This document shows, in pieces, positions 50,031-57,926 of a stretch of DNA of 64,000 nt (positions are counted from its first letter, which is position 1; every line of letters starts with the position of its first letter). A program made the translations under genes and the position numbers. Location: assembly GCA_021650895.1 (NCBI GenBank), contig CP091278.1, positions 2,447,659 through 2,511,658 of the forward strand, given 5' to 3'. The notes below the pieces were generated by a model. That model saw only the letters and a list, made by a program, of their open reading frames with translations, had not been told where the DNA came from and ran no database searches. The DNA is from Candidatus Jettenia sp. GTDB lineage: Bacteria > Planctomycetota > Brocadiia > Brocadiales > Brocadiaceae.

Positions 50031-51161
50031 ATGACCCACGCTTATACACCTGGTTTACGCATAGCAGAAAAAACAACGGTCACAAGCCATCGTGCCTTAC
50101 CTTTATTGGGTGACGTTGTAGTTAAAAAAGGCGATCTCCTAAAAGCGGAAGACATTGTGGCTAAAACCTATTTGCCTGGCAAGGTACATGCTATCAACGC
50201 CGTAAACCGCTTAGGTATCCAGCCTAAAGATCTCAGGGAATACATGCTAAAGAAGGAGGGTGACTCTGTCCAAAAAGACGAACCCATAGCTGAAACTAAA
50301 CCCTGGGTCAAGATGTTAAAATCGGTCTTACACTCTCCCATTGCAGGTACCATTGAAACAATCTCCACGGTAACGGGGCAAATACTCCTGCGAGAACCGC
50401 CAAAGCCAATCCAGGTATATGCGCATATAGATGGCATGGTGATAGAGGTTATCGAAAAAGAGGGTGTAGTTATGGAAACGATAGCCACCTTTATTCAGGG
50501 TATCTTTGGCGTAGGAGGCGAAACGGTAGGTGAACTGGCTATTGCTGTAGATAGGCCTGGCGATATACTTACAGCAGAACATATTCAATCCGGACATAAG
50601 GGTAAGATCATTGTTGGCGGTTCCTTTATTCAGCATGACACTATTGATAAAGCAAAAAAAGTTGGTGTTAAGGGCATCATTGTCGGCGGGTTTAACGATG
50701 AAGATCTCAGGAAGCTCCTTGGATACGATCTTGGCGTAGCCATTACCGGTTCAGAAGATATTGGTATCACACTCATTATCACTGAAGGTTTTGGTAAAAT
50801 ACAAATGGCTCAAAGAACTTTCGAACTTTTAAAATCACGCTCAGGTGCAAAGACCTCTATAAATGGTGCTACTCAGATTCGGGCAGGCGTGGTAAGACCT
50901 GAGGTTATTGTACCTTACGAAAAAAGGGATAAGACCGTTAATGAAGGAACGGACAAACCCATCGACAGAGGTATGGAAATCGGAGATCCGGTAAGGATCA
51001 TCCGTGTACCCTATTTTGGGAAAATCAGCAAGATCAAGGCCCTCCCTTTTTCTCCTCAAAAGATAGAAACCGAGGCCACCGTACGCATCCTCGAAGTAGA
51101 ATTCCCCGACGGTACTACAGCCATCGTCCCACGGACAAATGTAGAAATGATCGAGAGATAA
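50031..51161 (+). CDS. Protein with lipoyl-like hammerhead and KOW-like C-terminal segment
   Basis: 376 residues with no signal peptide. The first ~90 residues (GDVVVKKGDLLKAEDIVAKTYLPG) look like a biotinyl/lipoyl-type beta barrel without the modified lysine motif. A second such stretch, HSPIAGTIETISTVTGQILL, is at ~102. The middle (~185-280) is Rossmann-like (GKIIVGGSFIQHDTIDKAKKVGV, GIIVGGFNDEDL). The end (~320-376) resembles a KOW/SH3 fold (GDPVRIIRVPYFGKISK, EFPDGTTAIVPRTNVE). Family unknown. It begins 67 bases after the GlmL-like gene and is probably cotranscribed. Confidence 0.8.
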   Translation: MTHAYTPGLRIAEKTTVTSHRALPLLGDVVVKKGDLLKAEDIVAKTYLPGKVHAINAVNRLGIQPKDLREYMLKKEGDSVQKDEPIAETKPWVKMLKSVLHSPIAGTIETISTVTGQILLREPPKPIQVYAHIDGMVIEVIEKEGVVMETIATFIQGIFGVGGETVGELAIAVDRPGDILTAEHIQSGHKGKIIVGGSFIQHDTIDKAKKVGVKGIIVGGFNDEDLRKLLGYDLGVAITGSEDIGITLIITEGFGKIQMAQRTFELLKSRSGAKTSINGATQIRAGVVRPEVIVPYEKRDKTVNEGTDKPIDRGMEIGDPVRIIRVPYFGKISKIKALPFSPQKIETEATVRILEVEFPDGTTAIVPRTNVEMIER

Positions 51162-51628
51162 CTATTGTCTTGCTTTGCAAGGCTTCTAAGAAAAGAGGAA
51201 TGGCAAGTAACAAATGGCTGCTTACTCCATCACTTTTGCACGTTCTGCCCGAAAAAACTGGAGTCTTTGGACATGACTGTTGTCGAGGGAATCTTTCCAA
51301 AGATAGAAGCATTGGCAAAAGAACCACGTTCGAAAGGCTTGCTATAGGCTGAAAGGCGGGAAAAAACCTAACAAACACATGCACCCGGAACGTGGGTAAG
51401 CGAAGTTCGTATGATACAGCCAATATTTCAGCACATGCCCGGTTTATCTCATATTGCAATAGATGTTCCGTGAGGCTGTACTGGCATTTATGGGGGTAAA
51501 GGATGAGGATACAGGTGTGCAAGGCATTTGGTGAAAAATAGGAGTGAGTATTGTAAAGGTGTGGACTGGAAGCGTGTAAGGGATATTTTGGTGAGGGGAT
51601 TTTAGAACGTGTGTGCTACGTATCCGAA
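51162..51628. other. Intergenic with decayed or non-coding sequence and repeat copy 1
   Basis: The first ~400 bases are richer in GC than their surroundings and hold several overlapping short frames, none convincing (for example 51200-51352 plus). They look like remnants of inserted or decayed sequence. The first copy of the 68-bp repeat closes the stretch. Confidence 0.4.
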
Positions 51629-51631
51629 TTA
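51564..51631. repeat. 68-bp direct repeat, copy 1
   Basis: Matches 51860-51927 at 62 of 68 positions. Read on the plus strand the repeat is open and encodes LEACKGYFGEGILERVCYVSE; the other copy gives nearly the same peptide. The last three bases are the TAA stop of the small minus-strand ORF. Confidence 0.85.
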
Positions 51632-51823
51632 GAGTGAAAGACAAAAAAGTATAAGAAGCACAAAAACAATAAAGCATATGACAGGAATTTCTTTGTACAT
51701 ATGTCTTAAAGACTTTTTTGGTATTTTTATTTCTTTTGTGGCACACCGATTAAAAGCCCGTTTATACGAAAGATGTGAATACAGTGCGCCAAGAATTGCA
51801 ATAAAAAATAAAATAGCTTCCAT
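51629..51823 (-). CDS. Small membrane protein (64 residues), repeat-associated
   Basis: A hydrophobic N-terminal helix (AILFFIAILGALYS), a basic middle (ATKEIKIPKKSLRHMYK) and a hydrophobic C-terminal helix (VICFIVFVLLILFCLSL) make a two-helix membrane peptide. No strong ribosome site. Its stop codon lies in the last bases of repeat copy 1, the same arrangement as the neighbouring minus-strand ORF. Real gene or chance is uncertain; the physical character favours a gene. Confidence 0.45.
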   Translation of the reverse strand: MEAILFFIAILGALYSHLSYKRAFNRCATKEIKIPKKSLRHMYKEIPVICFIVFVLLILFCLSL

Positions 51824-51859
51824 GTGAATACTATACCAAAAGGATATATATGAGTCAAC

Positions 51860-51927
51860 GACTGGAAGCGTGTACGAGGTATTTTGGTGAGGCGATTTTG
51901 GAACGTGTGTGCTACGTGTCCGAATTA
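51860..51927. repeat. 68-bp direct repeat, copy 2
   Basis: Second copy, 296 bases after the first. It is preceded by atgagtcaacga, which recurs at 52253-52264 without the rest. On the plus strand an ATG at 51850 opens a frame through the repeat (MSQRLEACTRYFGEAILER). The repeat ends in the stop codon of the minus-strand ORF beside it. Confidence 0.85.
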
Positions 51928-52227
51928 AAATTCTTTGAGGAAGTCCCGTATGTCAGATTCGTCTTTGTCATCAGATTCGTCTAAGACAATAGTATTTTCT
52001 TTTTTCTTATTTTTATATTGTTCCCAAGTACAAGGATGGGAGTTGGAGCGTGACAAGAAATCCCGTATGTCAGATTCGTCTTTGTTATCAGATTCATCCA
52101 AAACAATAGTATTTTCTTTTTCTTTATTCTTATATTGTTCCCAGGAACAAGAACGAGAGCGGGACCGTGATCGGAAATAACAAACAATTCCTATGATGAT
52201 TAAAATAAAAGATATAAGGTTTTCCAT
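51925..52227 (-). CDS. Small membrane-anchored protein with duplicated 39-residue unit
   Basis: 100 residues: one N-terminal membrane helix (LISFILIIIGIVCYF), an Arg/Ser stretch, then two copies of a unit containing CxWEQYKNKxKENTIVLDES followed by DxKDESDIRDFL. At DNA level this is a 117-bp tandem duplication, 51944-52060 and 52061-52177. The repeat units are charged and probably cytoplasmic. Its stop codon falls at the same place in repeat copy 2 as that of the neighbour in copy 1. The overlapping plus-strand frame is Ser/Phe-rich and less protein-like. Confidence 0.5.
   Translation of the reverse strand: MENLISFILIIIGIVCYFRSRSRSRSCSWEQYKNKEKENTIVLDESDNKDESDIRDFLSRSNSHPCTWEQYKNKKKENTIVLDESDDKDESDIRDFLKEF
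51944..52177. repeat. 117-bp tandem duplication
   Basis: Two adjacent units starting tcccgtatgtcagattcg at 51944 and 52061, lying within the small minus-strand gene and keeping its frame. A few substitutions separate the units, so the duplication is not brand new. Confidence 0.8.
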
Positions 52228-52671
52228 AGCACTATTATAACATACTGTAATGAGTCAACGAGTAGAATTTATTATTAAGAATATATCCGTAAATAACTAG
52301 TACAGTGTCAAGATGATTTTTAATAATATATTGTGTTGTAACTAACTATTAATAAAGTAGTTATAATATAATAATAGTTATAAACTATTTTGACAGTGTA
52401 CTACTATATCATTCAAGATATATAGTCAAAAAATCTATTTTTTGAAAAATTTTTGTAGAATCCACCGATTTTAAGCCCTGTTCTGGCGCTTAAATTTCTA
52501 AAATCAGATTTATTTGACTATATAATTACGTTATAACCATAGTACCCGAATATCAACACCTATAAGTTCTCATCGCGGTTACTTTTCTTATTGTAATTTA
52601 GGTGCAATAAATTATAATTACAAAAGTTTATATATGAGATTTTTCATTTACCTTAGAGTGATATTAATACA
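52228..52671. other. Intergenic, 444 bp, with long-range inverted repeat
   Basis: Very AT-rich. An 18-19 base inverted repeat pairs 52419-52436 with 52506-52524 with one insertion, enclosing about 70 bases. This may be a small mobile-element remnant or a transcript fold ahead of the membrane-protein operon, whose promoter must lie here or further upstream. Confidence 0.5.
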
Positions 52672-53910
52672 TTGTTTAAAAAACTATTTTTTATTACTAG
52701 TATTTTGGTTTTACTTCTTTTCCCCTGTTTTATAAGTTTTGCTCAACAATTACCTGCGTTTCTTATCCCTCCCACAGAATTTAAAGCCTTTGATACTCCT
52801 AATGATGCCGGGGAAACAGTATCACTGACCTGGTCAACTTCTCCTAGCGATGCACCCGATGTCTTTTATATAATTTATATCGATAAGGATAAAAACGGCA
52901 CCTTTGAGAAAGAGGCTATTCGTATAAAATCAAATACCAGTTATCGGACAAGTGTTCCTGAAATTTATGGGTATAAGAAAGGAAATGGCGATTACCACTA
53001 TGTTCAGATTAATCCCAGAAAGGTTTTCAACGGAGAAGCGATTGATAAAAGACAAATCTATTATTTCAAACTGGCAATGGTGGCCGGGGATAATAAAATT
53101 ATCCTGGATACTGTAGCCTCAGCATCGCCCCGTGCCAATTGGCTACACACAAAAAAGATAAATAATTTTGTGATTATGATCATACTCTCGGCCATTATTC
53201 TTTATTTTATTGTGCATGCACGAAGAAATCCTGATATGTTTCTGAGAAAGATAGGCGGATTAGATGCTGTAGATGAAGCCTTGGGCCGTGCCACGGAAAT
53301 GGGTAAACCGGTACTTTTCGTTCATGGATTGACCGGTATGGGAAGTATTTCAACAATTGCAGCAACGAGTATACTGGGCAGAATTGCACGGAAGATTGCT
53401 GATTATGATGCAAATCTGAAGGTCGTTAACAATGACCCGATTGTTATGTCTGTAAGCCAGGAAGTAGTAAAGGAATCTTATCTGGAAGCAGGACGTCCCG
53501 ATGCTTATAATCCAGACAACGTATTTCTTGTAGCCTCAGAACAGTTTCCTTATGTAGCAGCAGTAAGCGGTATTATGACCCGTGAAAAACCAGCTGCCAA
53601 CTTTTTTGTAGGATATTTCTATGCAGAAGCCTTGATTTTGGCTGAGACGGGCGCAACGACAGGGGCAATTCAGATTGCCGGAACGGATGCTTACACTCAA
53701 TTGCCCTTCTTCATTACCACGTGCGATTATACCTTAATTGGAGAAGAACTTTATGCAGCCAGCGCTTATTTATCAAGAGAGCCTATGCTTATGGGTACAC
53801 TCAGGGCACAAGATGTAGGAAAGGGTTTACTTATTATTGTATTACTGTTGGGCACAATACTGGCTAGTTTTGGATTTGAATATATTACGCATCTATTTGA
53901 TGCCTTTTAA
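52672..53910 (+). CDS. Membrane protein, Fn3-like outer segment plus DUF6754-like domain
   Basis: 412 residues from TTG. A signal peptide or first helix (LFFITSILVLLLFPCFISFAQ) is followed by an exported fibronectin-III-like part (EFKAFDTPNDAGETVSLTW, VFYIIYIDKDKNG). A transmembrane helix sits at ~163-181 (FVIMIILSAIILYFIVHA). The following domain has RKIGGLDAVDEALGRATEMG, VHGLTGMGSISTIAA, MTREKPAANFFVGYFYAEALILAETG and a last helix at ~385. I think it matches DUF6754, a domain of unknown function. It is the first of four linked membrane-protein genes downstream of the GlmL-like cluster. Confidence 0.8.
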   Translation: MFKKLFFITSILVLLLFPCFISFAQQLPAFLIPPTEFKAFDTPNDAGETVSLTWSTSPSDAPDVFYIIYIDKDKNGTFEKEAIRIKSNTSYRTSVPEIYGYKKGNGDYHYVQINPRKVFNGEAIDKRQIYYFKLAMVAGDNKIILDTVASASPRANWLHTKKINNFVIMIILSAIILYFIVHARRNPDMFLRKIGGLDAVDEALGRATEMGKPVLFVHGLTGMGSISTIAATSILGRIARKIADYDANLKVVNNDPIVMSVSQEVVKESYLEAGRPDAYNPDNVFLVASEQFPYVAAVSGIMTREKPAANFFVGYFYAEALILAETGATTGAIQIAGTDAYTQLPFFITTCDYTLIGEELYAASAYLSREPMLMGTLRAQDVGKGLLIIVLLLGTILASFGFEYITHLFDAF

Positions 53911-53987
53911 GATTGTTTAGCCATAAATTAGCACAATATAAATAATAAAAATAATATTATTTTATATAATTTTTAATAAATAATTAT

Positions 53988-54641
53988 ATGAACTTTCTCA
54001 AACGAACTATTCCATTGCTTATTGCTTTTGTCATGGGCGTACTCATGGCTATGCAGTACTACGTTCCTCATAAACTATCACAGGATTTATTAGAGATAGT
54101 AACCCGGTGGGATAGGATTATAGCGGGTTTTGCTGTATTTATTGGAGCATATAGTTTATTCCATCTTCACTGGACAAGAATCAAAAGAAGGGTAGAAGGA
54201 TGGGGATACAGTATTTTTGTTTATTTCGGAGCTATCATTACCTTAATTTTTGGCCTTATAAATGGAGGGAAATTCTTCTGGAATGATAAGCAGGATGGGA
54301 CAATGTTTGATTGGTTTTATTACTACATACAAGTGCCGGCAGGGGCTACCATCTTTTCTATTTTAGCCTTCTTTATCGCTTCTGCAGCTTATCGGACCTT
54401 TCGTGCGCGCACAAGGGAATCGACGGTATTGTTAATTGCTGCTATTCTTGTTATGCTTGGAAGGGTTCCTATTGGAAATTATATTTCTCAGTACATTCCG
54501 GCTGTCGCTGACTGGATTATGGCGGTTCCTAACCTTGCTGCCAAACGAGGTATTCTTTTAGGTGTAAGCTTAGGAGCAATTGCAACCTCACTAAAGATTA
54601 TATTTGGCATAGAACGATCTTATCTTGGCGGGGGTGATTAG
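53988..54641 (+). CDS. Polytopic membrane protein, about six helices
   Basis: 217 residues with hydrophobic segments near 8-25, 44-62, 76-94, 112-130, 142-160 and 185-205. No known family recognised. A charged loop (RIKRRVEGWGYS) follows helix 2, and a GGKFFWNDKQDG loop lies between helices 3 and 4. Its stop codon overlaps the next gene's GTG by one base, which argues for translational coupling. Confidence 0.8.
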   Translation: MNFLKRTIPLLIAFVMGVLMAMQYYVPHKLSQDLLEIVTRWDRIIAGFAVFIGAYSLFHLHWTRIKRRVEGWGYSIFVYFGAIITLIFGLINGGKFFWNDKQDGTMFDWFYYYIQVPAGATIFSILAFFIASAAYRTFRARTRESTVLLIAAILVMLGRVPIGNYISQYIPAVADWIMAVPNLAAKRGILLGVSLGAIATSLKIIFGIERSYLGGGD

Positions 54642-55456
54642 TGGAAAGGTTTTTACGGATAGACCGGCGCTTTATCTTCGCAATCATTACGGTAGCTGTT
54701 ATTATCTCCCTCATCCTGCAATTTGAGCTGCCTGTGCCTGAATCAGAACCTGTTCGGAGAATTTATGAGAAAGTAGAGTCATTGCCTAAAGGTTCTCACA
54801 TCATGATTGCCTTTGATTATGATCCATCCTCTAAAGAGGAGTTGCAACCGATGGCTATTGCCTTTCTCCATCACTGCTTTAGCAGAGATTTAAAAGTAAT
54901 CGGTATGACACATTACACGGGGGCATCAGGCCTTGCAGAACAGGCAATGAATCTTGTGGCCAAAGAGTACCAAAAAAAGTATGGTGAAGACTATGTCTTT
55001 TTAGGTTACAAACCTGGTGGCGCTTCTCTCATTATTAATATGGGAGAGAATCTTTATTCTGCCTTTCCGAAGGATTTTTACGGAAATGATACCACGACCT
55101 TACCAGCCCTACAGGGTATCGATTCGTTAAGAAATATTGATTATTTACTCGATATTGCAGCAGGAACAACGATAGAAACCTGGCTTGTGTATGGAAAAGA
55201 GAAATATAAATTCGAACTTGGTGCAGGATGTACTGCAGTAATGGGTCCTGATATGTATCCCTTTCTTCAATCAAAACAGCTTAATGGCTTACTCGGAGGC
55301 CTCAAAGGAGCGGCGGAATATGAGGCATTGATCAACAAAAAGTCCTTTGCGGTAAGTGGAATGCGCCCCCAAAGTGTGGTACATATGCTTATCATTCTTT
55401 TTGTTATATTTGGCAATGTTGTTTATTTTGCATCCAGAAGGACACGGCATGCGTAA
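54641..55456 (+). CDS. Bitopic membrane protein with large extracytoplasmic or soluble middle domain
   Basis: 271 residues from a GTG overlapping the previous stop. One helix near each end (FIFAIITVAVIISLIL and VVHMLIILFVIFGNVVYF) encloses a soluble alpha/beta domain: SHIMIAFDYDPSSKEELQPM, VIGMTHYTGASGLAEQAM, DYVFLGYKPGGASLIINMG, and AGTTIETWLVYGKEK. The alternation of strands and small loops is Rossmann-like. No family recognised. It overlaps the following gene by eight bases. Confidence 0.8.
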   Translation: MERFLRIDRRFIFAIITVAVIISLILQFELPVPESEPVRRIYEKVESLPKGSHIMIAFDYDPSSKEELQPMAIAFLHHCFSRDLKVIGMTHYTGASGLAEQAMNLVAKEYQKKYGEDYVFLGYKPGGASLIINMGENLYSAFPKDFYGNDTTTLPALQGIDSLRNIDYLLDIAAGTTIETWLVYGKEKYKFELGAGCTAVMGPDMYPFLQSKQLNGLLGGLKGAAEYEALINKKSFAVSGMRPQSVVHMLIILFVIFGNVVYFASRRTRHA

Positions 55457-56198
55457 GGATTCGAATTTTTTTATCCTCATTGGCTCGATTGGTTTATTCG
55501 TTTGTATTAATATCTTTTTAATGGCATCAGGAAAGCTGCCTTTTACCTCTCACAGTTTTGGAATTATTCTTGGCGCAGGACTTACCCTGGCTATCTACAG
55601 TTTTCTTTATCGGGATAATCCAGCCTTTAAGATTGCCGAAAATCTTTATGTAGGTGTTTCCTTAGGATATACCATCATTATTACCTGGTTTAATTTCCTT
55701 AAACCAGACCTGTATGATCCGCTTATTGTACCTGTTTTTTCAAAGGCTGCAACGAAAGAGCCGCAGTATGCATTATTAATACCTTCCTTATTAGGCATTT
55801 TTATGCTGCTGAGATTTTCAAAAAGTTTATCATGGCTAAGTCGCTGGACGTTTGCATTTGTGGTAGGATTAGGGGCAGGAATTAGTATTCCAAGGGTGAT
55901 CTCAGCGTTCATCTTGCAACAAATAAAACCTTCATTACAGCCTGTCTTTTCCGGTAGTGAAACCATTCTCTCCAGTATAGATACCTTACTTATATTATTA
56001 GGAGTAATATCGGTGCTTATCTATTTTATCTTTTCTGTTGAACATAAGGGCGCAATTGGAAAGTTATCAAAGATTGGGATATGGTTTCTTATGATATCCT
56101 TCGGAGCTTCTTTTGGTTATACGGTTATGGCAAGGGTATCATTACTCATAGGCAGGATCCAGTTTTTACTAAAGGATTGGTTGGGTATTTTGCAATGA
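55449..56198 (+). CDS. Polytopic membrane protein, about seven helices
   Basis: 249 residues from ATG 55449, which overlaps the previous stop in ATGCGTAA; a longer frame from 55356 would overlap by 101 bases and was rejected. Hydrophobic helices occur near 8-25, 36-53, 66-84, 113-130, 140-158, 185-203 and 214-235. Nothing enzymatic is visible. Coupled translation with the preceding gene implies a shared complex. It ends 24 bases from the convergent MaoC-like gene. Confidence 0.82.
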   Translation: MRKDSNFFILIGSIGLFVCINIFLMASGKLPFTSHSFGIILGAGLTLAIYSFLYRDNPAFKIAENLYVGVSLGYTIIITWFNFLKPDLYDPLIVPVFSKAATKEPQYALLIPSLLGIFMLLRFSKSLSWLSRWTFAFVVGLGAGISIPRVISAFILQQIKPSLQPVFSGSETILSSIDTLLILLGVISVLIYFIFSVEHKGAIGKLSKIGIWFLMISFGASFGYTVMARVSLLIGRIQFLLKDWLGILQ

Positions 56199-56222
56199 TG
56201 TTAAGAACTTTTTGTAGCTATT

Positions 56223-57206
56223 TCATACTTCATTGATACCATGAAGTGGTAGGGTATTTTCCTCTGTGTTTATCAGCTTATTAATTGCTTCCAGAACAGG
56301 CTCTGTGGAGTTCTGAAATTTAGCTATAGGATTCACAATTGCAAGGCCACGGTAATAGGTAACAAGTCCTTCTGCAATCTCTGTCATAATCTTGTTGAAA
56401 GTATTTCGCTTTTTTGCTCTCGCAAGTTTTACTTCAGGACCTTTATCGCCGGTAATTGGAATCCTTTCATAACTTCCAAAATCCATCCTTAGTATGTTAA
56501 TCATGCCGCCTTGTCCGGATAATTGATTCACAATTTCTGCCGAAGGTAACGAGGCAATGTAAGCTAAAGGATATGTGTAATCTTTGTAGTTGTCTTTATG
56601 CACATAAAAATCACTTCGAATCTCCAGAGTATCAAAGTACGCTTGCACTTTTGCAAAACATTCTTTATTTACTATAGATTCGTCTATTTCTTTGATCTGT
56701 TTACTATCTGCTTTCAATCTTCCCAGAATAATGGTAGTAGCAATCACTCTGTCTTGCTGATACGTTTTTACCTCAATTTGAATATAATCATTACTCACAA
56801 ACTGCCATAAGAATAAATTACATGTTCTTTCGGTGTAAAAAGCCGAACCAGTAAATTTTATATTTAATGAAGATATTTCTAATTCTGGAAACAGAATTTC
56901 AAGAGGAAGGATGATTTTGGAAACGGTCATAGCACCAGGAACTATGTTCCCTTTGCGATGAATAAGATTATTATCATTTGTTACATCAACAAAACGTTCA
57001 CCATGTTGTTTAGAGATTCTATATTCATGTTTGATCAAAAATTTATCCCATACCAACAACCGACGTTCATTATTACTATCGTGCTCTAATACTAAACTTG
57101 GATGCGGTGTTTGTGCCTTTGCGTCCCGAAAGCAGATTTTATCGGTTAAAAAACCATCTACCCGTCTTAATGGAAGCAAAAATATAGGGGTTTTCGATCG
57201 ATTCAT
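56223..57206 (-). CDS. MaoC-like hotdog-fold protein
   Basis: 327 residues. Around residues 72-83 the sequence FVDVTNDNNLIH keeps the Asp78 and His83 of the R-hydratase/MaoC motif (D-x4-H), followed by GNIVPGAMTVSKIILPL, as in enzymes that hydrate or dehydrate acyl-CoA or acyl-ACP. A first strand set ends near 165; the second half (~190-327) is not recognised and may be a second, divergent hotdog. Possible role in fatty acid or unusual lipid synthesis; the ketoacyl synthase lies far away at 10.7 kb. Confidence 0.6.
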   Translation of the reverse strand: MNRSKTPIFLLPLRRVDGFLTDKICFRDAKAQTPHPSLVLEHDSNNERRLLVWDKFLIKHEYRISKQHGERFVDVTNDNNLIHRKGNIVPGAMTVSKIILPLEILFPELEISSLNIKFTGSAFYTERTCNLFLWQFVSNDYIQIEVKTYQQDRVIATTIILGRLKADSKQIKEIDESIVNKECFAKVQAYFDTLEIRSDFYVHKDNYKDYTYPLAYIASLPSAEIVNQLSGQGGMINILRMDFGSYERIPITGDKGPEVKLARAKKRNTFNKIMTEIAEGLVTYYRGLAIVNPIAKFQNSTEPVLEAINKLINTEENTLPLHGINEV

Positions 57207-57468
57207 TATGATACTGCCGATAAAAAATTTATTTCTTTTAATTTTTTTGATTTTATTATGCGAACTAACTTATGTCAAGGATTTTAAAAATTTTTCATTT
57301 TTATAAAACAAATCTTATTTCAACGAAACATACGACCGTAGATTGCATACTTGACAAAGATTGCAAGTCTCAGTATGCTACCGACATTTATATAGTAATT
57401 AGCAGATGTTTTTATATACAGTAAATGGCTGATAAATTAGGTCTTCGGCGACTTTTTATAACACCGGT

Positions 57469-57498
57469 GTAGGGGCAGGTTTTAAACCTGCCCCCTAC
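57469..57498. repeat. GC-rich palindrome, ~14-bp arms
   Basis: gtaggggcaggttt pairs with the following aaacctgccccctac, one extra C in the right arm. Typical of dispersed intergenic palindromes. Confidence 0.7.
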
Positions 57499-57507
57499 AA
57501 CAAAACA

Positions 57508-57524
57508 TTGAAATTCCTAAACAT
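57508..57524. repeat. Copy of 17-base motif ttgaaattcctaaacat
   Basis: Exact match to 43093-43109. A one-mismatch copy lies 200 bases further on at 57708-57724. Confidence 0.5.
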
Positions 57525-57585
57525 TAAATTAGGTTGGGTTTTAAATAGCAAAACTCAACGGCTTTTCCTTTTTACCCACCCTGAG

Positions 57586-57610
57586 AGGGGACTTTTTTAT
57601 TCCCCTCTTG
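57586..57610. repeat. Short hairpin, 8-bp arms
   Basis: agagggga and tcccctct enclose nine bases, mainly T. It could act as a terminator or belong to the palindrome cluster around it. Confidence 0.5.
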
Positions 57611-57707
57611 GGAAGGGTTAGGGATGGGTTTATTTCCCTGGAGAGACGCAAAATCTTGCGCCCCTACAATTGAAGTTAGGGGTATGTTAACAGCATCATG
57701 AAAAACT

Positions 57708-57724
57708 TTGAATTTCCTAAACAT
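57708..57724. repeat. Variant copy of the 17-base motif
   Basis: ttgaatttcctaaacat, one mismatch from the two exact copies. Confidence 0.45.
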
Positions 57725-57741
57725 CAAGCTAAAGACGGCAA

Positions 57742-57766
57742 CACGGACAAACAGAGTTTGTCCGTG
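57742..57766. repeat. Perfect palindrome cacggacaaac-aga-gtttgtccgtg
   Basis: Eleven-base perfect arms around a three-base loop, 160 bases upstream of the GlmU-like gene. Likely a dispersed palindromic repeat. Confidence 0.7.
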
Positions 57767-57926
57767 CCACCCTGAAAAACCGCTTAAATAAAATGAAAAT
57801 TCCTATACAATCAAGTTATACTCCTCTTTGCACCTTTCTCAACGAGAGAAACGGAAGTAAGGCTTTTCTAAAAGACGAAGAACGTTACGGGAAAATGGAA
57901 TTTATTTTAATAAAGGAGATATTGAA

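Larger units (their letters stand above)
57207..57926. other. Intergenic, 720 bp, cluster of palindromes and short repeats
   Basis: Divergent promoters lie at the ends. The centre is built of hairpin-forming repeats (listed separately) and two copies of the ttgaaattcctaaacat motif exactly 200 bases apart. No ORF was credible. Confidence 0.6.

Noticed and set aside
51115-51522. 135-codon minus-strand ORF
   Set aside because: It overlaps the end of a well supported plus-strand gene, and its composition is unlike a folded protein.
51564-51927. Integron attC sites
   Set aside because: Stop codons abut the repeats as in gene cassettes, but no GTTRRRY/RYYYAAC core pair was found and no integrase gene is present in the window.
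51935-52180. Plus-strand Ser/Phe-rich ORF with a duplicated unit
   Set aside because: It mirrors the duplication of the minus-strand gene, which has a membrane anchor and balanced composition.
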